Source of the DNA: Berberis thunbergii
Taxonomy: Eukaryota; Streptophyta; Magnoliopsida; Ranunculales; Berberidaceae
Assembly: GCA_003290165.1 (NCBI GenBank)
Contig: QNQO01000223.1
Location: 1,054,001 to 1,118,000, forward strand
DNA: 64,000 nt
Direction of reading: 5' to 3'
Positions within the stretch are counted from its first letter, which is position 1. Each line of letters starts with the position of its first letter. Positions 34,011-47,184 of this stretch are shown piece after piece. The position numbers were made by a program, and so were the translations under genes. The notes under the pieces were generated by a model. That model did not search any database. It had not been told where the DNA came from and worked only from the letters and a program-made list of their open reading frames with translations.

Positions 34011-34867
34011 GATGTGTCAATAGTATTTTTAGATTTTCTGAAAATAAAATGCAATTTACATTTATGAAAGAGTTGATTGTATTTACCTTTTTCTGGTAGA
34101 ACATACCTATTGAAAATGTGTAAGCGCTATACTTTTCTTCCTTCAGTCGAGGAATGTAAAAGTCCTATAAAGGAAAGAATTGGTTCTACTTTTCCTTTTT
34201 CAAATAGAAAACATACTTATCTTCAGCAGATGAGAATATGTGCAATACAACCCAAGACTAAGTTCTCAGACGCAATTCTAGCCAGATTCCCCATTTAGCA
34301 GAAGGGAGAATGGTAGGTCACGACTCAAGATTGAAGTTCTTTATTGTACAACAATGTATGGAACAACTATTCTTCTGTATAAGCAAAAGGTAGGACACCT
34401 CTCCTATAAGCAAAAAATAGTGTACTTCTCATCAACATGCGAAAGGTAACCCTTCCTCGGCAGGTGCATGGGATCAACTTCTCCTCAGTTGGTGAAGGGT
34501 AAAATACTACTCCTTGGCAAATGAAAAGATGCATTCCCTCCTCAACCGAAGGACACATCCTCTTCTCAATAGGTGAAAGGTCTATCCATGCATATATGGT
34601 ATTTTTTTTGTGAAAGGGGTTTCGCTAAGTTTATTGTTCATGCATTGTTTTTTGTATGGAAGACGATAGTTGAACATACTACGACAAGATATAAAAATAG
34701 TTGCTTCTAAATTAATCATGAAAATGTTAGATGTGCAGAGAATTGGTGTTGCAAAATTCTCAACATAGTAATCTCACAATGTAAAAGTGGCATATCTTAC
34801 TTAGTCTTCATAGGCCAAAACCTATCATTTGTGATGCAATCGTTCAAAGCTTATTTAATCATACTTG
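34011..34867 (+). other. Gene-free stretch with a weak repeat of about 40 bp
   Basis: At 34360-34600 a loose motif (CTCCTC followed by A/G-rich GGTGAAAGGT) recurs about every 40 bp. No coding sequence recognised. It may be a retrotransposon leader. Confidence 0.3.
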
Positions 34868-34879
34868 CTCTGATACCGA
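34868..34879 (-). promoter_or_regulatory. Possible tRNA-iMet-type primer site on minus
   Basis: The plus strand reads GCTCTGATACCG, complement of CGGTATCAGAGC, one base off the iMet primer site TGGTATCAGAGC. TGAAATAGG shortly to the right could be an LTR edge. No partner LTR was found, so support is weak. Confidence 0.3.
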
Positions 34880-35180
34880 TTGAAATAGGACTCTCCTGGA
34901 TCCGTTCACTCTTTTCCTGCTAGCCTTTCAGTGCTTTCGCGGGGTATTTGCAATCTTGGCAGTGACAATAGTAATGAAGAGGGATTTGATGGTGTTTAAT
35001 GGATTCAGGAAAGTGGAGGCAATGAGGAGCATAAAAGGGTTGTCTTTTGCTGGAGGAGGTGACAGTGTTTGTTACGATGGATTTGGAATGACTTTGGCTT
35101 TGGAAGGGTGCATGAGAGAAGAGGAAACTTGGTTGGATTTTTGGGCAATCAATTTTGTATGCGTGTTTTGGGATGCATGG
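34880..35180. other. Possible LTR remnant or spacer
   Basis: An open frame at 34956-35204 (plus) has no recognised motif and runs into the LTR at 35181. I do not call it a gene. Confidence 0.25.
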
Positions 35181-35609
35181 TGTCACAACTATCTTCTTGC
35201 CTAGCCAAGTGAAGTTAGCAACTGTAAATAATGTAGAGTATTCCACATTGTTCTAGAGAGTTCTCTAGAACCTTCCATACAATTCCATAGGATTCTAGTC
35301 TTTAAATATTTCTAAGAAAGTGTGTAGAAGTTCATTGTTGACCGTTAGATCAAATTGATCACCACCGTCTATTGAGGAGGTGGAGTTGTATAAATAGGCT
35401 AAGGCCTCATTTGTTGTAATCACCTCTAGAGAATTCAAGTAATACAAGTTCTAGTTCTTTTAAGCTCTTTTGTGTGTTCTTAGCTTGCTTAGCTTTCCAA
35501 AGTCTAAGTAAGTCTTTTGTGGGCAAGGCTGACTATCTTTCTTTGATAAGTCGGGGCAAAATTTGCTAGTGCCGCACGAGAAGTACTTGTGAAAATAAAG
35601 CCCGTGATA
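35181..35609 (+). repeat. 5' LTR of a truncated LTR retrotransposon
   Basis: 429 bp, from TGTCACAACTATC to GTGATA (an expected CA end mutated to TA). TGTATAAATAGGC at about 35388 is a strong TATA box. A primer site follows two bases later. Confidence 0.8.
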
Positions 35610-35611
35610 GT

Positions 35612-35623
35612 TGGTATCAGAGC
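35612..35623 (+). promoter_or_regulatory. Primer binding site, tRNA-iMet type
   Basis: TGGTATCAGAGC, a perfect match to the usual plant iMet primer site, right after the LTR. Confidence 0.9.
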
Positions 35624-35639
35624 CAAGTTTGACAAGGTT

Positions 35640-36120
35640 GGTGATATCATTCTACACAAGATAATGTCATCAGAGTTCAACAACCCATCAATTGGCAACA
35701 ACAACAAATGTGGGAAAGTCCGCAAGGACAATTCGAAGGACATGATCACTGCGATGGATGAAAGTTGGCTAAGTTTGTGTCCACCATGTGCGACTTGAGG
35801 GAGAAAGTCGAAGACATGGACCAATGCATCGAGGGGCAAATGTCCAATGGGGAGGACCAAGAGCTCCGGAAAGATATGCAAGGAGCCTTAAATGCAGTAG
35901 TGGGCATGGTGTCCAAAAAGATCGAGTCCCTTGAAACCAAAATTGTTGCCAAAGATGCGTAGATGCATGCTTACAAGGAAAAAGTTGAGAAACTAGAAAC
36001 TCAACTCAATGTGTGTATGGCTGCTTTAGCCAATGGTGGAGCTACACCAGGGACAATCAACCACAGAGTCAAAGCTCCCAAACCTAAGGCCTACCCAGTT
36101 CACGAAATCCTAGAACAATA
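35640..36120 (+). pseudogene. Gag N-terminal fragment of a Ty3/gypsy-like element
   Basis: Readable across two stops: KFVSTMCDLREKVEDMDQCI, RKDMQGALNAVVGMVSKKIE, YKEKVEKLETQLNVCMAALA and ATPGTINHRVKAPKPKAYPV, the coiled-coil-rich start of chromovirus-type gag (Reina-like, from memory). It ends abruptly at about 36120. No pol follows, so the element is truncated. Confidence 0.6.
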
Positions 36121-38351
36121 GCCAGTGGTTTCAGAAAAGTTGTTCAGGAACTGTAAAATAGCTATTACATTTGGCTTTGCTTACAGTCAATTGCGAGGAG
36201 CGCAGTCTGTGGCCATTATGGTGTCTGGGCTGGCCTCTGCCTGTGGAACTTGCAACATTTTCTGGGTTAGACAAAGCCAGATAGGATTATTTTTGTTTTG
36301 GATCATACGTACACTTTATTTACAAATTTGGATTGCTCTATTGTATATAGTCTTTTTTAGAATCACAATCCATGGGTCAAGTTCTCTAAAATTACATGTC
36401 CATAACTGGAGATTTATGTAATCTTTGGATTTTTGTTAAAAGACTGAATCTGAAGATTATATATGAAAGCTGATATGGAATATAAACTCTTAATGTTGAA
36501 TATCAAAGTTTGAAAACTATTTTTTATGGTTTCGTTTTGTTTCTCGAGGTACTCAAGTACAAAAGCGTTCAGCTCCCTGCTTCACACTTATCTCTTGCTG
36601 AGACATACTGGAACAGCCCATCACATGAGTTAAGATGTTGGTAGTACCGAACAATTCATACAAGCATCCGCTCCAAGTAGCTAATTGATCAAAGTTCATT
36701 CCCCAGATTCTTATGCCACACCCCAAGCATTATGATCAATCAAAACCAAAACAAGTTTTCCTAACTGCAAGAAACAGGTTTTAAGCGGTTCAAATAACAT
36801 CTTGACCGCCTAAAGTTTCTCTGGCAATTTTTAAGCCAATGGAACTCGTGATCCCAATACATTAGCATGTCAAATCAGATTAAACTTGCAACCAGGAAAA
36901 ACACTGCAGATATTTTGGATTGTTTTCAATCACAGGACGTAAATGGACATTGAAATATCTTCACCCAACAACATTTAGAACCATGCTTACAAACATTACT
37001 AGCAGGAACTTAGACTACAACCAATAGACCCACCAATCCATCAGGCAGAAGAATACAAATACATATGCAACTAACCTGGTGACCCTCTATCAATAAATAA
37101 ATTATAAATTATATATATAGTAAATAAATAAAAAAGAGAAACCCCAAAACAATTTTAATATTAGAAAGGCCCAATGTAGATCGAAATTCAAGTTCAAGTC
37201 CACCACACAAATGGACGTATTCTTACCAGATGTCTCTCTACATCAGACCAATGGTTCATTTTTAACATGATCCTACAGCTTGGTTAACCTAATGGGAGAA
37301 TCACATAAACTCAGCGTTACTTCCAACAACCACGGTAAACCATGACGATTTGAAGGGGCCTGATGTGATTGAACTTGAGCTGAACTAAAATCAAACTACA
37401 ATCAGATTCACAGGAGCCGGCTTCTCTCCCAAAACTTAGGACCTGGACCTGCATGATGCTCTTACAAAATTTCTATGAATGAAGATCCTCAAACCTGTTC
37501 ATGACAAAGGTTTTGATGCATAGTATGCTAATAAAAAATTATAACAGAAACTCTTTAATGCTTCCTCCTCTGCATCAAAATTGACACCACTGATGTGGGA
37601 TAGCATGCCCTACAACCTAATTTTAGTTTTTCGACTACTGTACCACTAAGTAAAACCAAGAGAGTAAAATCAAACTCACCCTAAAATAAAAACAAATACA
37701 TAATATACACAGGGCTATTATTTTTGCTTCCTCGAAAAAAATCAACATGTAAATCTGTAAAACTTAATACATAGACGAATCACAAGATTTACACCATTAG
37801 ACAAAAGTGTTGGCCAATGAAGGTGGTAAATTAATACTAACAATAACAGAAAGAGGTTTAGGAAAGGAGCGAGGTAGTTAACTAGTATCCACAACAATCA
37901 CAGTTCACATACACAATAGCACCTGCACCCAAATGGGTAAGATCCCGTCCTCTCCAATTTTGTTGACAAAAATGTTAACCAAGTTTAGTCTGCATGATGA
38001 CATTAACAATTATCCTTTAAATTGCAAGTCCAATTTGAAGAAAAGTTTTGAACGGAAGATACAATCAAAGTTCAATACCTTACAGAAGATAGATTCTTCC
38101 TATGCACAACTCTAAAGCAAAAGGAAAAAGGTAGCATCCTGTGAATGTTCAACATTTTGACAAGCTAACATCCACAGAATATTATATTTTGCATTGTCAA
38201 AGACTTAACAAAAACAGTTACTAGCAGGGAATTTCCAGATATGACATTATGAAACACAATAACAGAGAAGGGAAACCAAATATTACCAAAACTGATAGTC
38301 TGGATAGTAATCAAACTGGCATCTGACTTGTAACTTTCTTATTTGGCACTT
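36121..38351. other. Intergenic stretch and BRR2 3' flank
   Basis: No coding region recognised on either strand. AT-rich. The part nearest 38351 would include the BRR2 3' UTR on minus. Open frames at 36125-36421 and 37933-38115 show no motifs. Confidence 0.35.
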
Positions 38352-41300
38352 TCATTGCCCGTCTCCAACTGCTTCTTTGACATCAATTGTGAAACTATAC
38401 TCTTGATCACAACCCAGATATGAATCACACATGAAATAAAGAGTATACGACTTCTTTCCAGCCTCTGCAGGAGCAGCAAACTCAAGCTTGACCTTTGACT
38501 TCCTTTGTAAGGAAACCCTCTTGATGGCAAGCAATTGGTTGGTTTTGCTATCACCCACTACAAGCCACCATCCTTCTTCTTTGGGTTTGGGATACCTAGG
38601 AGCATCAACAGGTCCAAAGTCTGAATCAGCATCCCTTTCCAGGGTGACATGCAAAGCAACATCATCTCCAGCTCTCACATTTTCAATTTCAATCACCTCG
38701 TAGGTCAAATCGATGTTGGGGAAACGGTTGCAAAACCGTACAATGTCAAATAACTGTGAATCAGACATCTGCAGAAGCTCTCTCCTCTCGTTGTCTTCCA
38801 TCTCCACCAAATCAAAGACCGTCTCAATACTCTTACCTGGGTTATCTTGCATCTCTTAGCCAACTCCTTTGTGAAGTGTGGTAACTGTAGAAGTATCGAA
38901 TCGCGCTCCCACATGCCCTGAGTTACCATCTGACTAACTTCCATTGCAAGAAGAGCAAGGCTAAGCCACCCATTGCTAGAGATAACATCAACCATTGCTT
39001 GAAGCAACCTGCTAGCAGAAAGTAGAACCTCTCGCTGATCTGCAGCTAGGTTTCCAACCACTGTGTGCCTTGAAAAGTGAGCTTGCAGCAGAGCATTAGC
39101 CTTAAACAGTGGAGTCTGTATATTTAGGGTTCTCAAAGGAGAACCGCTGGTGGTTAATCAACCTTCTGATTGACTCTTCCTCCCCTGGTCTGCTGGGGAG
39201 TAGCGCATATTCTGATGCTGATGCCAGAATCTCCAAAGACCTTTCATCTTTGTTTTCGGAGTCAGAGATAAACTGAAGCGTTCTATTGTAGGTGTAACTA
39301 ATGTAGTAATAGGAGGCTATCATGCCAAGGTTCAGCGGCGAGAGTCCATGTCATCCTCTATGGTAACACATTTACTTGCTTCTAAATCACTCAAAGTGTT
39401 CTCTACTAGCTCAGAAAGATGATCTGAAGATGCCTGTGGCTTACGCCCTGGAGATTGTAGTAATTTGGGTTCTGAGTCAGTCTCCGGTACATGAACGTCC
39501 ACGTGAGATAATCAACGGCATCTTGTTTGTTGTCAATAACTCCAACTACAATCTCAGCGTTCAAATTGTCATGCAAGTAGTGGTGCAGATGGCTTTCCAC
39601 AGGGAAAGCTTCATACAAAACTTCTTGTAGTACTCCTTTCTCGGAGCATGGCAAAGGATGACACACTTACCAGAATCATCTATTAGAGGTCTACTTGCAT
39701 GACCCATCATTTGCAACAGGTCAGTGATGGATAGTCAGTGTGAGCATTTTCTCTCCCATCGTAGTATTGTGTTCCCATAACCACCACCAAGTGAGCTGAC
39801 AGCGGCATCCCCCAGCACATTGAGTTGCTTGCAACACAAACTTGAATCCAACCAGCTTCAAACAAATGAGAAACAACTTCTTGGTCCATACTAGTCAAAC
39901 CTTCATGCAAATAGCCGACACCAAACCTAAGTGTCTCTCTTAACATGGACTCTCTGACTTGTGGAGATGAAAGGCTCCAATTCTTCAATTGGGCCGTAAC
40001 TGAAACGAGGAGCTACCTGCACCATCTGCAGTTGCATAGATCTTCGCATAGTTCTTCAGATCCATTGCAGTATGTGATGCATGCTTTCTCGTCGGAACAA
40101 ATACATCGCAGGCTTCCCATTTTTTGCATGTTGGGATAATAGCAGTGTATGTGGGCTTCGTCATGGCCTTGCATCCTTGCTTTCAAAATTTGCAATATCG
40201 ACTCCTTGGATATGTATTTCCAGAGGCACGGTCGAACACCTGGTGGGAAATTGAAAAGCCCATGAGAAGTTGCACCTATCCATTCTCCAAGATCTTTTGC
40301 ATTAGCAAGAGATGTTGATAATGCCACTATTCGGATTTTGTTATCACCCTGACTTGAAATGTATCTCATTCTAGAGACTATCACCTCTAAGATTGGCCCT
40401 CCTTGCCCACCAATCAGGTGGAGCTCATCAACGATGAAGAGGCTGACTTGCTGAACATGCTTCCTCTGTTTCCAGCGACGTGATAAAGCATCCCACTTCT
40501 CAGGACTACTTATAATTACTTGACCTTTTCTAACAGTTTCAAGTCACTCGCTGTTTCACCAGTCAATTGTACCACCCTCATTCCCAGACCCTTTCCAAAC
40601 TTCTTTTCCCAATCACGGTACCGCTCCTTTGCAAGAGCTTCAATAGGAGCAATATACACAACACGCATGATGCTCTCAGGCCCTTTCTGATGATTCCTCA
40701 ATAGAGCAAACTCAGCACAAATGGTCTTTCCACTTCCAGTAGGTGCTGCAACCAATACGTTATCGTCGGTGTTGTATAAAACAGTAAACACTTGAGTCTG
40801 TACAGGATTGAAGTGCTTAAACTCTTGATAAAGAGATTCATATGCAGGGTTTCTCAATGCAGTTACAGGCAGGGTTGAAGATCCAACAATTCAGTGGCTG
40901 GAGGATATTTTTCTGGTAAAATAAGATGCCTGAAGGAAACTGGTAACATGGATTGTGATCCAAGCCACTTGTCTGACACAACACGAATGAAATATTGAGG
41001 GCAACGGTTCATAGATTGGCACGGTGAAATTCAGAGTATGGTCTTCTTCAACATACTTTTCTTAAGCATAAAATATTCATGGTGAAGAATGTATTCACCA
41101 TCATTATCCTCCACAATAACCCAGAAGGGCTCTACATATCCATGAACCTTGTCCTCCCACTGAAAATCTGGTGTAACTGTCAGCTCGACTCTCAAAACAG
41201 TACGGGTGATTGGCTGCACATGTGCAGCCAGGATAAGCTTTGGAAACTGGTGAATAAATTTGTGGAGAGTTCTACCCATCTTAGGAAAACGGATAAGTTC

Positions 41301-44300
41301 TCCAATCTCCTGAGAAGAGAGATCGTAATATCTTTCCCATGCCAAATCTTTCTTCTCCAATTTCATTAAATTTTCATTTGGAATTCCCGTGAATTGGCGA
41401 AGAGGGTGTCTGACGCCTCCCACATCCTCTTGTTGACCATCTTGCACAAATTCAAGGCCTTCTCAGCCAACTGCGCCCACCCCCTTTTCAACACAATCTC
41501 AAAAAGAGCTCGCACAAGTCGCCCAGCACTCTGAAAAGACATGAACAAAAGAGTAAATGGAGAGCTGAATATTTTGCTTCATTTAGACTATTGGTGAAAA
41601 GTGATTAAGACCGGACAAAACAAGTAAGCAAGGGGTGTTGACAAATTACCTGTGTTATGAAAACCATGTCAGACATTAAAGAAGACCTTCAAAGCTTCAG
41701 CCTCGAGATATATGCTTTGGAGCAAGACATTGATCTTGGCACTAGGTTCTTCCAAGCTTTCCTTGATAGGAATGGGAACACGATCTAAAAGCTTTGCCAA
41801 TTCCATCCTTTTCATCTTGTCTCACTGTCACATACTTGAATTCTTCGCTGAGGGAGAATAATCTACAGAGCTCGATATCACCCATCGTTGGCTTTAGATG
41901 CTCATTATATGTAGATATCGTTCCATGGGTAATATATAGTAGCTAGCAATTCGACCCAGGTCTGTAACCTGGAAGTAGCCACTTTTCCTATCATACTTCA
42001 CCAAATTATTTCTGTCCAAGATGGTTGCAGCAGAATGAATCTGCAAAGGGTTACAATATATCAGATTAACACGTTATATTACAGCAAATCAATGCATATT
42101 AGAGAATAAGCAAGCAAACAAACATGGTTAAGCTTACAAGGCAAAATGGAAGAACCATTCCTTAAAAAAAAAAAAGTTCAAAATACAGCTTGCAACCCAA
42201 AACATGGTTCCATGGAAAGAAAACAAAAGGCAGCTAACAAGGATTACTCGACACCAAGGTTAAAAGTAACATGTAATCCCTAATGCCCATTTCGCAAGAC
42301 CCAAAACATGGCAATCGATGGAAAGAAAACAAGACAGCTAAGAATGATTACTTCACACCAAGTTTAAAGTAATCTTCAATGCCCATTTCGCATGAAAAGG
42401 AAAAATTAAACCAAAGAAAGATACCTCACCATGAACAAAATTCGAATTTCTTTTTCTAAATTATAACTTGCATAGGCATGGAGAGTACCTACTCAAACCT
42501 ACCAATACCAAGGCAACTCCATAAAGTACAATACTAAACCACTGAGCTTAGAAAAATTAAAACTAAAAGACTAGGAAATGATGTTCCAACCTCAGGGCTG
42601 ACATATTCGACGAATTTCAACTCATGCACTATCATGTGAAACTCAAACTTTCCAATTAATAGCTTAAAATTATTGCCAGGAAAAAATGATATTTCGTTTA
42701 GCACCAAAATCTCGCATTTTTTATTCATTTGAGCACTAAACATGAAATTTCAGTGTCAGGGCTTCCTTGTTCAAGTTCATTCATAACCATCAGTAGTAAC
42801 AATGAAATGCATACATAAAACCAGAAAACAAACAAAAGAAAGGCCAAGTCCCCTGATGTCAATCAGACACCAGACAACAACCCACCAAAGCTGTAGAAAC
42901 TTAGAGGGTTTCCTCATGTGGAATACGTAGAGATTTAACAAGTATCGTCAAATTTTACTTTCATTCAGCATGGTTGCACGTTATGCAGACTTATTAACAA
43001 TAAATTGAACGATGACAATCAAACTTTTAACAAACCAAATAAAAGTTCTAGGCAACAGATTGGATTACAGAAATATAGTTCAAGGTTTGATGCTTACCAG
43101 ATCCGCCCTCCTCTCCTCCAGCGTCATCTCTCTCTCCAGAATATCAGATGGCAAACCATAGAGTGTTGGATTCCGCAACATGCGAACATACAAGTACGTG
43201 TACACAAGCCAGCTGCAAGCTTCTCTAGCATTCTGAACTGTTCCAAGAACAATCTCTGCATTCAACTGATCAGCCAATTTGGATACAAACTGACTTTCAA
43301 TAGGAAGTTGTTGATTCATGAGCGAGAGATAGTACTGCAGTTCACTGTGGCCTGTGATGATTATTCCTTCTCCATAAGTATCATACTGAGGTCTTCCGGC
43401 ACGACCAAGCATCTGCATAACATCCAGAGGACTTAGCTCAGTCCATGCTCCTTTATCTGGATTGTATATCTGTGTACCTTTGATGATCACAGTATGAGCT
43501 GGTAGATTAACACCCCAAGCAAGAGTGGCAGTTGAGACCAGCACTTGCACATGTCCATCGGCAAATAGCTCCTCAACCAGTTGACGGTCTGCCCTTGCCA
43601 TTCCAGCATTATGGATTGCAAATCCATATGGCAAGAGGTCTTTAAGATCATTGCTCTTAACCATATCTGTGTGAACCTGAAGAATCTCACGACTTGCACT
43701 ATCTTCTTTGAGAAAACGACCAAGGGTGTCATCTGCAAGAGCAGCATCTCGTATTGCCCGAGCCGTTTTGGTAGTTTCTTTCCTTGAATGGACGAATATA
43801 AGGACTTGATGCTTCCCAGCTACAAGCTTTACCTTTTCATAACAAACATCGTTCATCAACTGAAACCTCTGTAAAGGTTTCTTGACAGTAATCCCAATAT
43901 ATTGCTGAGCAAGTGGGCATGGTCTATAGCTATTATCAAAATGGAATAGTCCCTTATCCGGAATAACCCGCATAAACAATGCTACATCTTGGTAATTAGG
44001 TAGTGTAGCAGACAGCCCTACCAACCGAATATACTCTTCTGTGGCTTCTATCTGCCGAACTGTTCTAGCAACAATGCTTTCAAGAACAGGTCCTCTGTTA
44101 TCATGAAGGAGATGAATCTCATCTATAATGAGAAGTTTCACAAGCTGAGTATAGGTTCTGTCTCCAGATTTTCTGGTAATGATGTCCCACTTCTCGGGGT
44201 GGTAACGATTATCTGAGTTTCCTCAATCTGTTGACGAGTTAATGATTGATCTCCGCTTAACTCCTTTACCTGAACACCATAGTGTTTCAGACGATTGGAC

Positions 44301-46063
44301 AAATTACCAACCACTTCAGCAACAAGAGCTTTCATGGGTGCCACATACACAATCTTATAACCACTGTGATCAAATGACCCATCAGGGTTCATATGTTGTT
44401 GAATCCTCTGGAGTATGGTTAGCATAGCAACATTGGTTTTCCCAGCTCCAGTAGGAGCACATAAAAGTAAATTCTCAGCAGAGAAAAGGGCAGTCTCGTA
44501 GACTCGACTCTGTACCCTATTGAGCTCTTTCATACCTTCAAATGCCGGTTGTGCCCACCCAGGCATGTCACCAATTTTTATAAGCTTTCATCAGGACCAA
44601 GGGGCTTAGGCTTCAAAGCTGGCACATGAACTTCTTCATAATTCTTCTCATGATGCCGATATGATCCTAATGGAAGCTCACATTTCTTATTTGCCATTAA
44701 GAGACCACCTTGATGGAACGCAAGATTTTCTAGATCAAGCAATTGGCGTTGCCCTTTCAACCATTCATTCTCAGAGTCCCTATCAATTACCCCTCTCCTA
44801 CTATCCCTCTCCCCATCTCTACCACCACTCTCATCCTTCAATCTCCTAGCTTCTTCTCTAATACTCTTCTCCAAATTCTTCTGTCGTTCTTTCGCAGTCG
44901 CCCTTGTAGCATGCAATTGTTCAAGAATGCAGTATGATCTGGACCCATACCCATCATTTCCTCCTCAATCTTCTTCCTCTCCTCCTGATCCTCAGCTCTA
45001 GCCAACCTTGTACACCACACAATCTTCAACCTATTTTGCAAAAACTTAATCAAACTAAACTTATCAAAATCCAAAGTACCACTAACCCTCTCTCAACCTC
45101 CCTATCATCAGCTTCCGCAAGTGTCTGCAGAACTTCCTCAGCCAACTTCTGGCAATGCTGGGATCAATCTTCTCAAATGCCTGCGATATCTTCCTCTGAA
45201 GCCAATAAGCATCAATATCCTGTACGTTCAATGCAGCACCCCCATTCGCATCCCTCATATCCTCGTCATCCATCCCACCACCCATCTGCATACCCCTAGC
45301 CCCATTCACATCAACCCCATCCTCCTCCTCCTCCTCTTCATCCTCCTGCACCTGATCAAGATCACTCTCTTCCTCCTCCTCATCCTCCTCGAACTCAACC
45401 GCGACCCCAATCCCATCATCCAACGCATCATCAGCATTCGCTGCCACGGTTGCATTCCCCTCCCACCTCCATCCTGAAAATCAGTAATAAGCCTCCCAAT
45501 GACACAAGCTGATCGAAGTATTATTCGGAATCACATTCAATAACTTCTCAATCTCCTTTTCTTATCCGGATTCTTCACCTTGTCATTCTTCAACACTGCC
45601 AACACCTCATCGGCTGCCCCACACAGCACGTCCTGTGGCTGCCCACCCAAATGCTGTTGAATCACACTCAACATGGCCTCATACGCGGCCCGTGTCTCCC
45701 TCGTCTTGGGCTGATAAACTCCTTCCTCAGCCAGATTCAAAACACTCTCATCCGCCAATCTCCGCCTCTTGGTGTCCCGCTTGGTCACCGCGGCCTCCGC
45801 ACCACTCAGGGTATCCCGCTCCTTCTTCTTCTTCGACTTGTTAAGCTTCTCTTCGAGTTCTGGCGGTCTGCCCTTGTAGGTTCTGTCCCCGAAGTTCTTG
45901 GGGTCGATTTTGCCCCAAAGAGTCTCAGGCTCGCCAGTGGGTTCGTGAGTGTCGCGAGGACGAGAGTCGGTGGTGAGAACCAAGCTCGAGTTGGCTCGGT
46001 ACTCATACTGGCTTGAATCGTGCGTGGGCTTCCGCTCCACCGCCCAGATGCGCCATTATTTAA
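38352..46063 (-). CDS. BRR2: BRR2-type U5 snRNP helicase (Ski2-like DExH), with many frameshifts
   Basis: The protein is readable from the ATG at 46063 ([15 protein letters not shown]) to the stop at 38352 ([14 protein letters not shown]). In order: N-terminal region, acidic stretch (about 45340-45410), cassette 1 with Walker [10 protein letters not shown] (about 44450) and DEIH (about 44130), Sec63 region, cassette 2 with APTGSGKTI (about 40730) and DELHLIG (about 40420), second Sec63 region. Family role: unwinds U4/U6 snRNAs for spliceosome activation in the nucleus. Introns at 42041-43097 and 41531-41649 have GT-AG ends, so it is not a retrocopy. At least 15 single-base indels, many in homopolymers, break the frame (for example an extra C near 46018, a lost A near 40520 and a lost C near 38865), while residues stay highly conserved. 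The longest intact piece is 43098-44141. Either sequence errors or a young pseudogene. Confidence 0.9.
41531..41649 (-). other. BRR2 intron (second visible)
   Basis: Donor GTAATT after ITQ codons, acceptor CTTTTCAG before SAGRLVRAL. 119 bp. Confidence 0.8.
42041..43097 (-). other. BRR2 intron (first visible)
   Basis: Donor GTAAGC after EERRADL, acceptor CCCTTTGCAG before IHSAATIL. 1057 bp, AT-rich, with no coding content. Confidence 0.85.
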
Positions 46064-46480
46064 GCCAGAGAAACCCTATAAGCAAAGTAAAAACAAGAGA
46101 GAATGAATGGGTTTCGATCGGATAAGAGTTTGTTTATGTGAAATCCATAACAAATCACTTCAAATGGTGTTCAATTGTTCATAAACAAAATAAGAAGTGA
46201 AGAACTGAAGAAAAAGAAGAAGAAGAGAAGAAGAAGAAGAAGAAGAACAATTAATATTAGAAGAAGAAGAAGATATTAGAATAAGAAGTGTACCGAAATC
46301 GAAATCGAAATCGAAACTGAGCTTGGAAGTTGGATCTGTCGAATCGAAGACTCGAAACTGAGCTTGGATCTGTCAAAACTCGAAAGACTCTGTGTTCCTC
46401 TTCAGTTCGTCTCTCTTCTTCTCTGCAAATGAAAAAAAAGATCGACATCGATTAGGTTAGGTTTGGCAAAGCAATTTTAA
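46064..46480 (-). promoter_or_regulatory. BRR2 5' leader region with GAA/TTC repeats
   Basis: Plus strand 46209-46275 is a run of GAAGAA units (TTC on the transcript strand). CGAAATCGAAATCGAAATCG near 46296 is another short repeat. No TATA box is clear. Confidence 0.4.
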
Positions 46481-46662
46481 TGACAGCCGTTGGATCTGTC
46501 TAAAGATCCGAACAAATCGGATGATGTGAAAATCAAAGTTAGGGTTTTAGAACAATGAGTAAGGCTAGATGGCGAGAAATGAGCGAGGAAATGAGCGAGG
46601 AAACCAGCGAGGGGAGTGAGGTGGAGGGAGGGAGTTACTCTTTCTTCAGAGCGAAATTCTAA

Positions 46663-46827
46663 ATGTCGAGGGAAAGAACGAGGAACCAGCGAGTTTTTGA
46701 GGTGGCGGGGGGTGAACCGTTCACCTCCTTCGAGATGGTTGTTGCGCGCGCATCTCGAGGGGAGTGAACGGTTCACCCCCGCCAACCTCAAAAACCTCGC
46801 TGGTTCCTCGCCCTTTCCCTCGACACA
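46663..46827. repeat. Near-perfect hairpin 1
   Basis: Arms 46663-46737 and 46751-46827 are inverted copies (ATGTCGAGGGAAAG ... CGAGATG / CATCTCGAGG ... CTTTCCCTCGACA), separated by a 13-base loop GTTGTTGCGCGCG. A few mismatches only. No coding capacity. A MITE or small-RNA hairpin. Confidence 0.85.
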
Positions 46828-46883
46828 TAGAAAAGCTCTTTCTTCAGATTGGGGAAAGCAAGTTACTTGATCAGAAATTCTAA

Positions 46884-47053
46884 ATGTCGAGGGAAAGAGC
46901 GAGGAAACCAGCGAGGTAAACGAGGTGGGCGGGGGGTGAACCGTTCACCCCCCTCGAGATGTTTTCCGCGCGCAGCATCTCGAGGGGGGTGAACGGTTCA
47001 CCCCCCGCCACCTCGTTTACCTCGCTGGTTTCCTCGCCCTTCCCTCGACACAT
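46884..47053. repeat. Near-perfect hairpin 2
   Basis: Arms 46884-46961 and 46975-47053, loop TTTTCCGCGCGCA. Same family as hairpin 1, whose start lies 221 bp to the left, with closely similar arms (GAGGAAACCAGCGAGG, GTGAACCGTTCACC). Confidence 0.88.
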
Positions 47054-47184
47054 AGAATCGCTCTTACTTGATATACGTCGAGTCCAAGGCAGTGTTTGTG
47101 TCGGTTCAAACTGCGGCTCTCAAAGGTCGCAAAACCCATCCCATTTTTTTCGGAGTTGCTTAAATTCCATTCAATAATAATTCA

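Noticed and set aside
34868..35180. Full minus-strand LTR element from the iMet-like site at 34868
   Set aside because: No second LTR, no gag or pol on minus to the left, and the primer site has a mismatch. Kept only as a weak site.
45121..45477. Plus-strand open frames opposite BRR2
   Set aside because: Shadows of the acidic GAG/GAA-rich part of BRR2 on the other strand.
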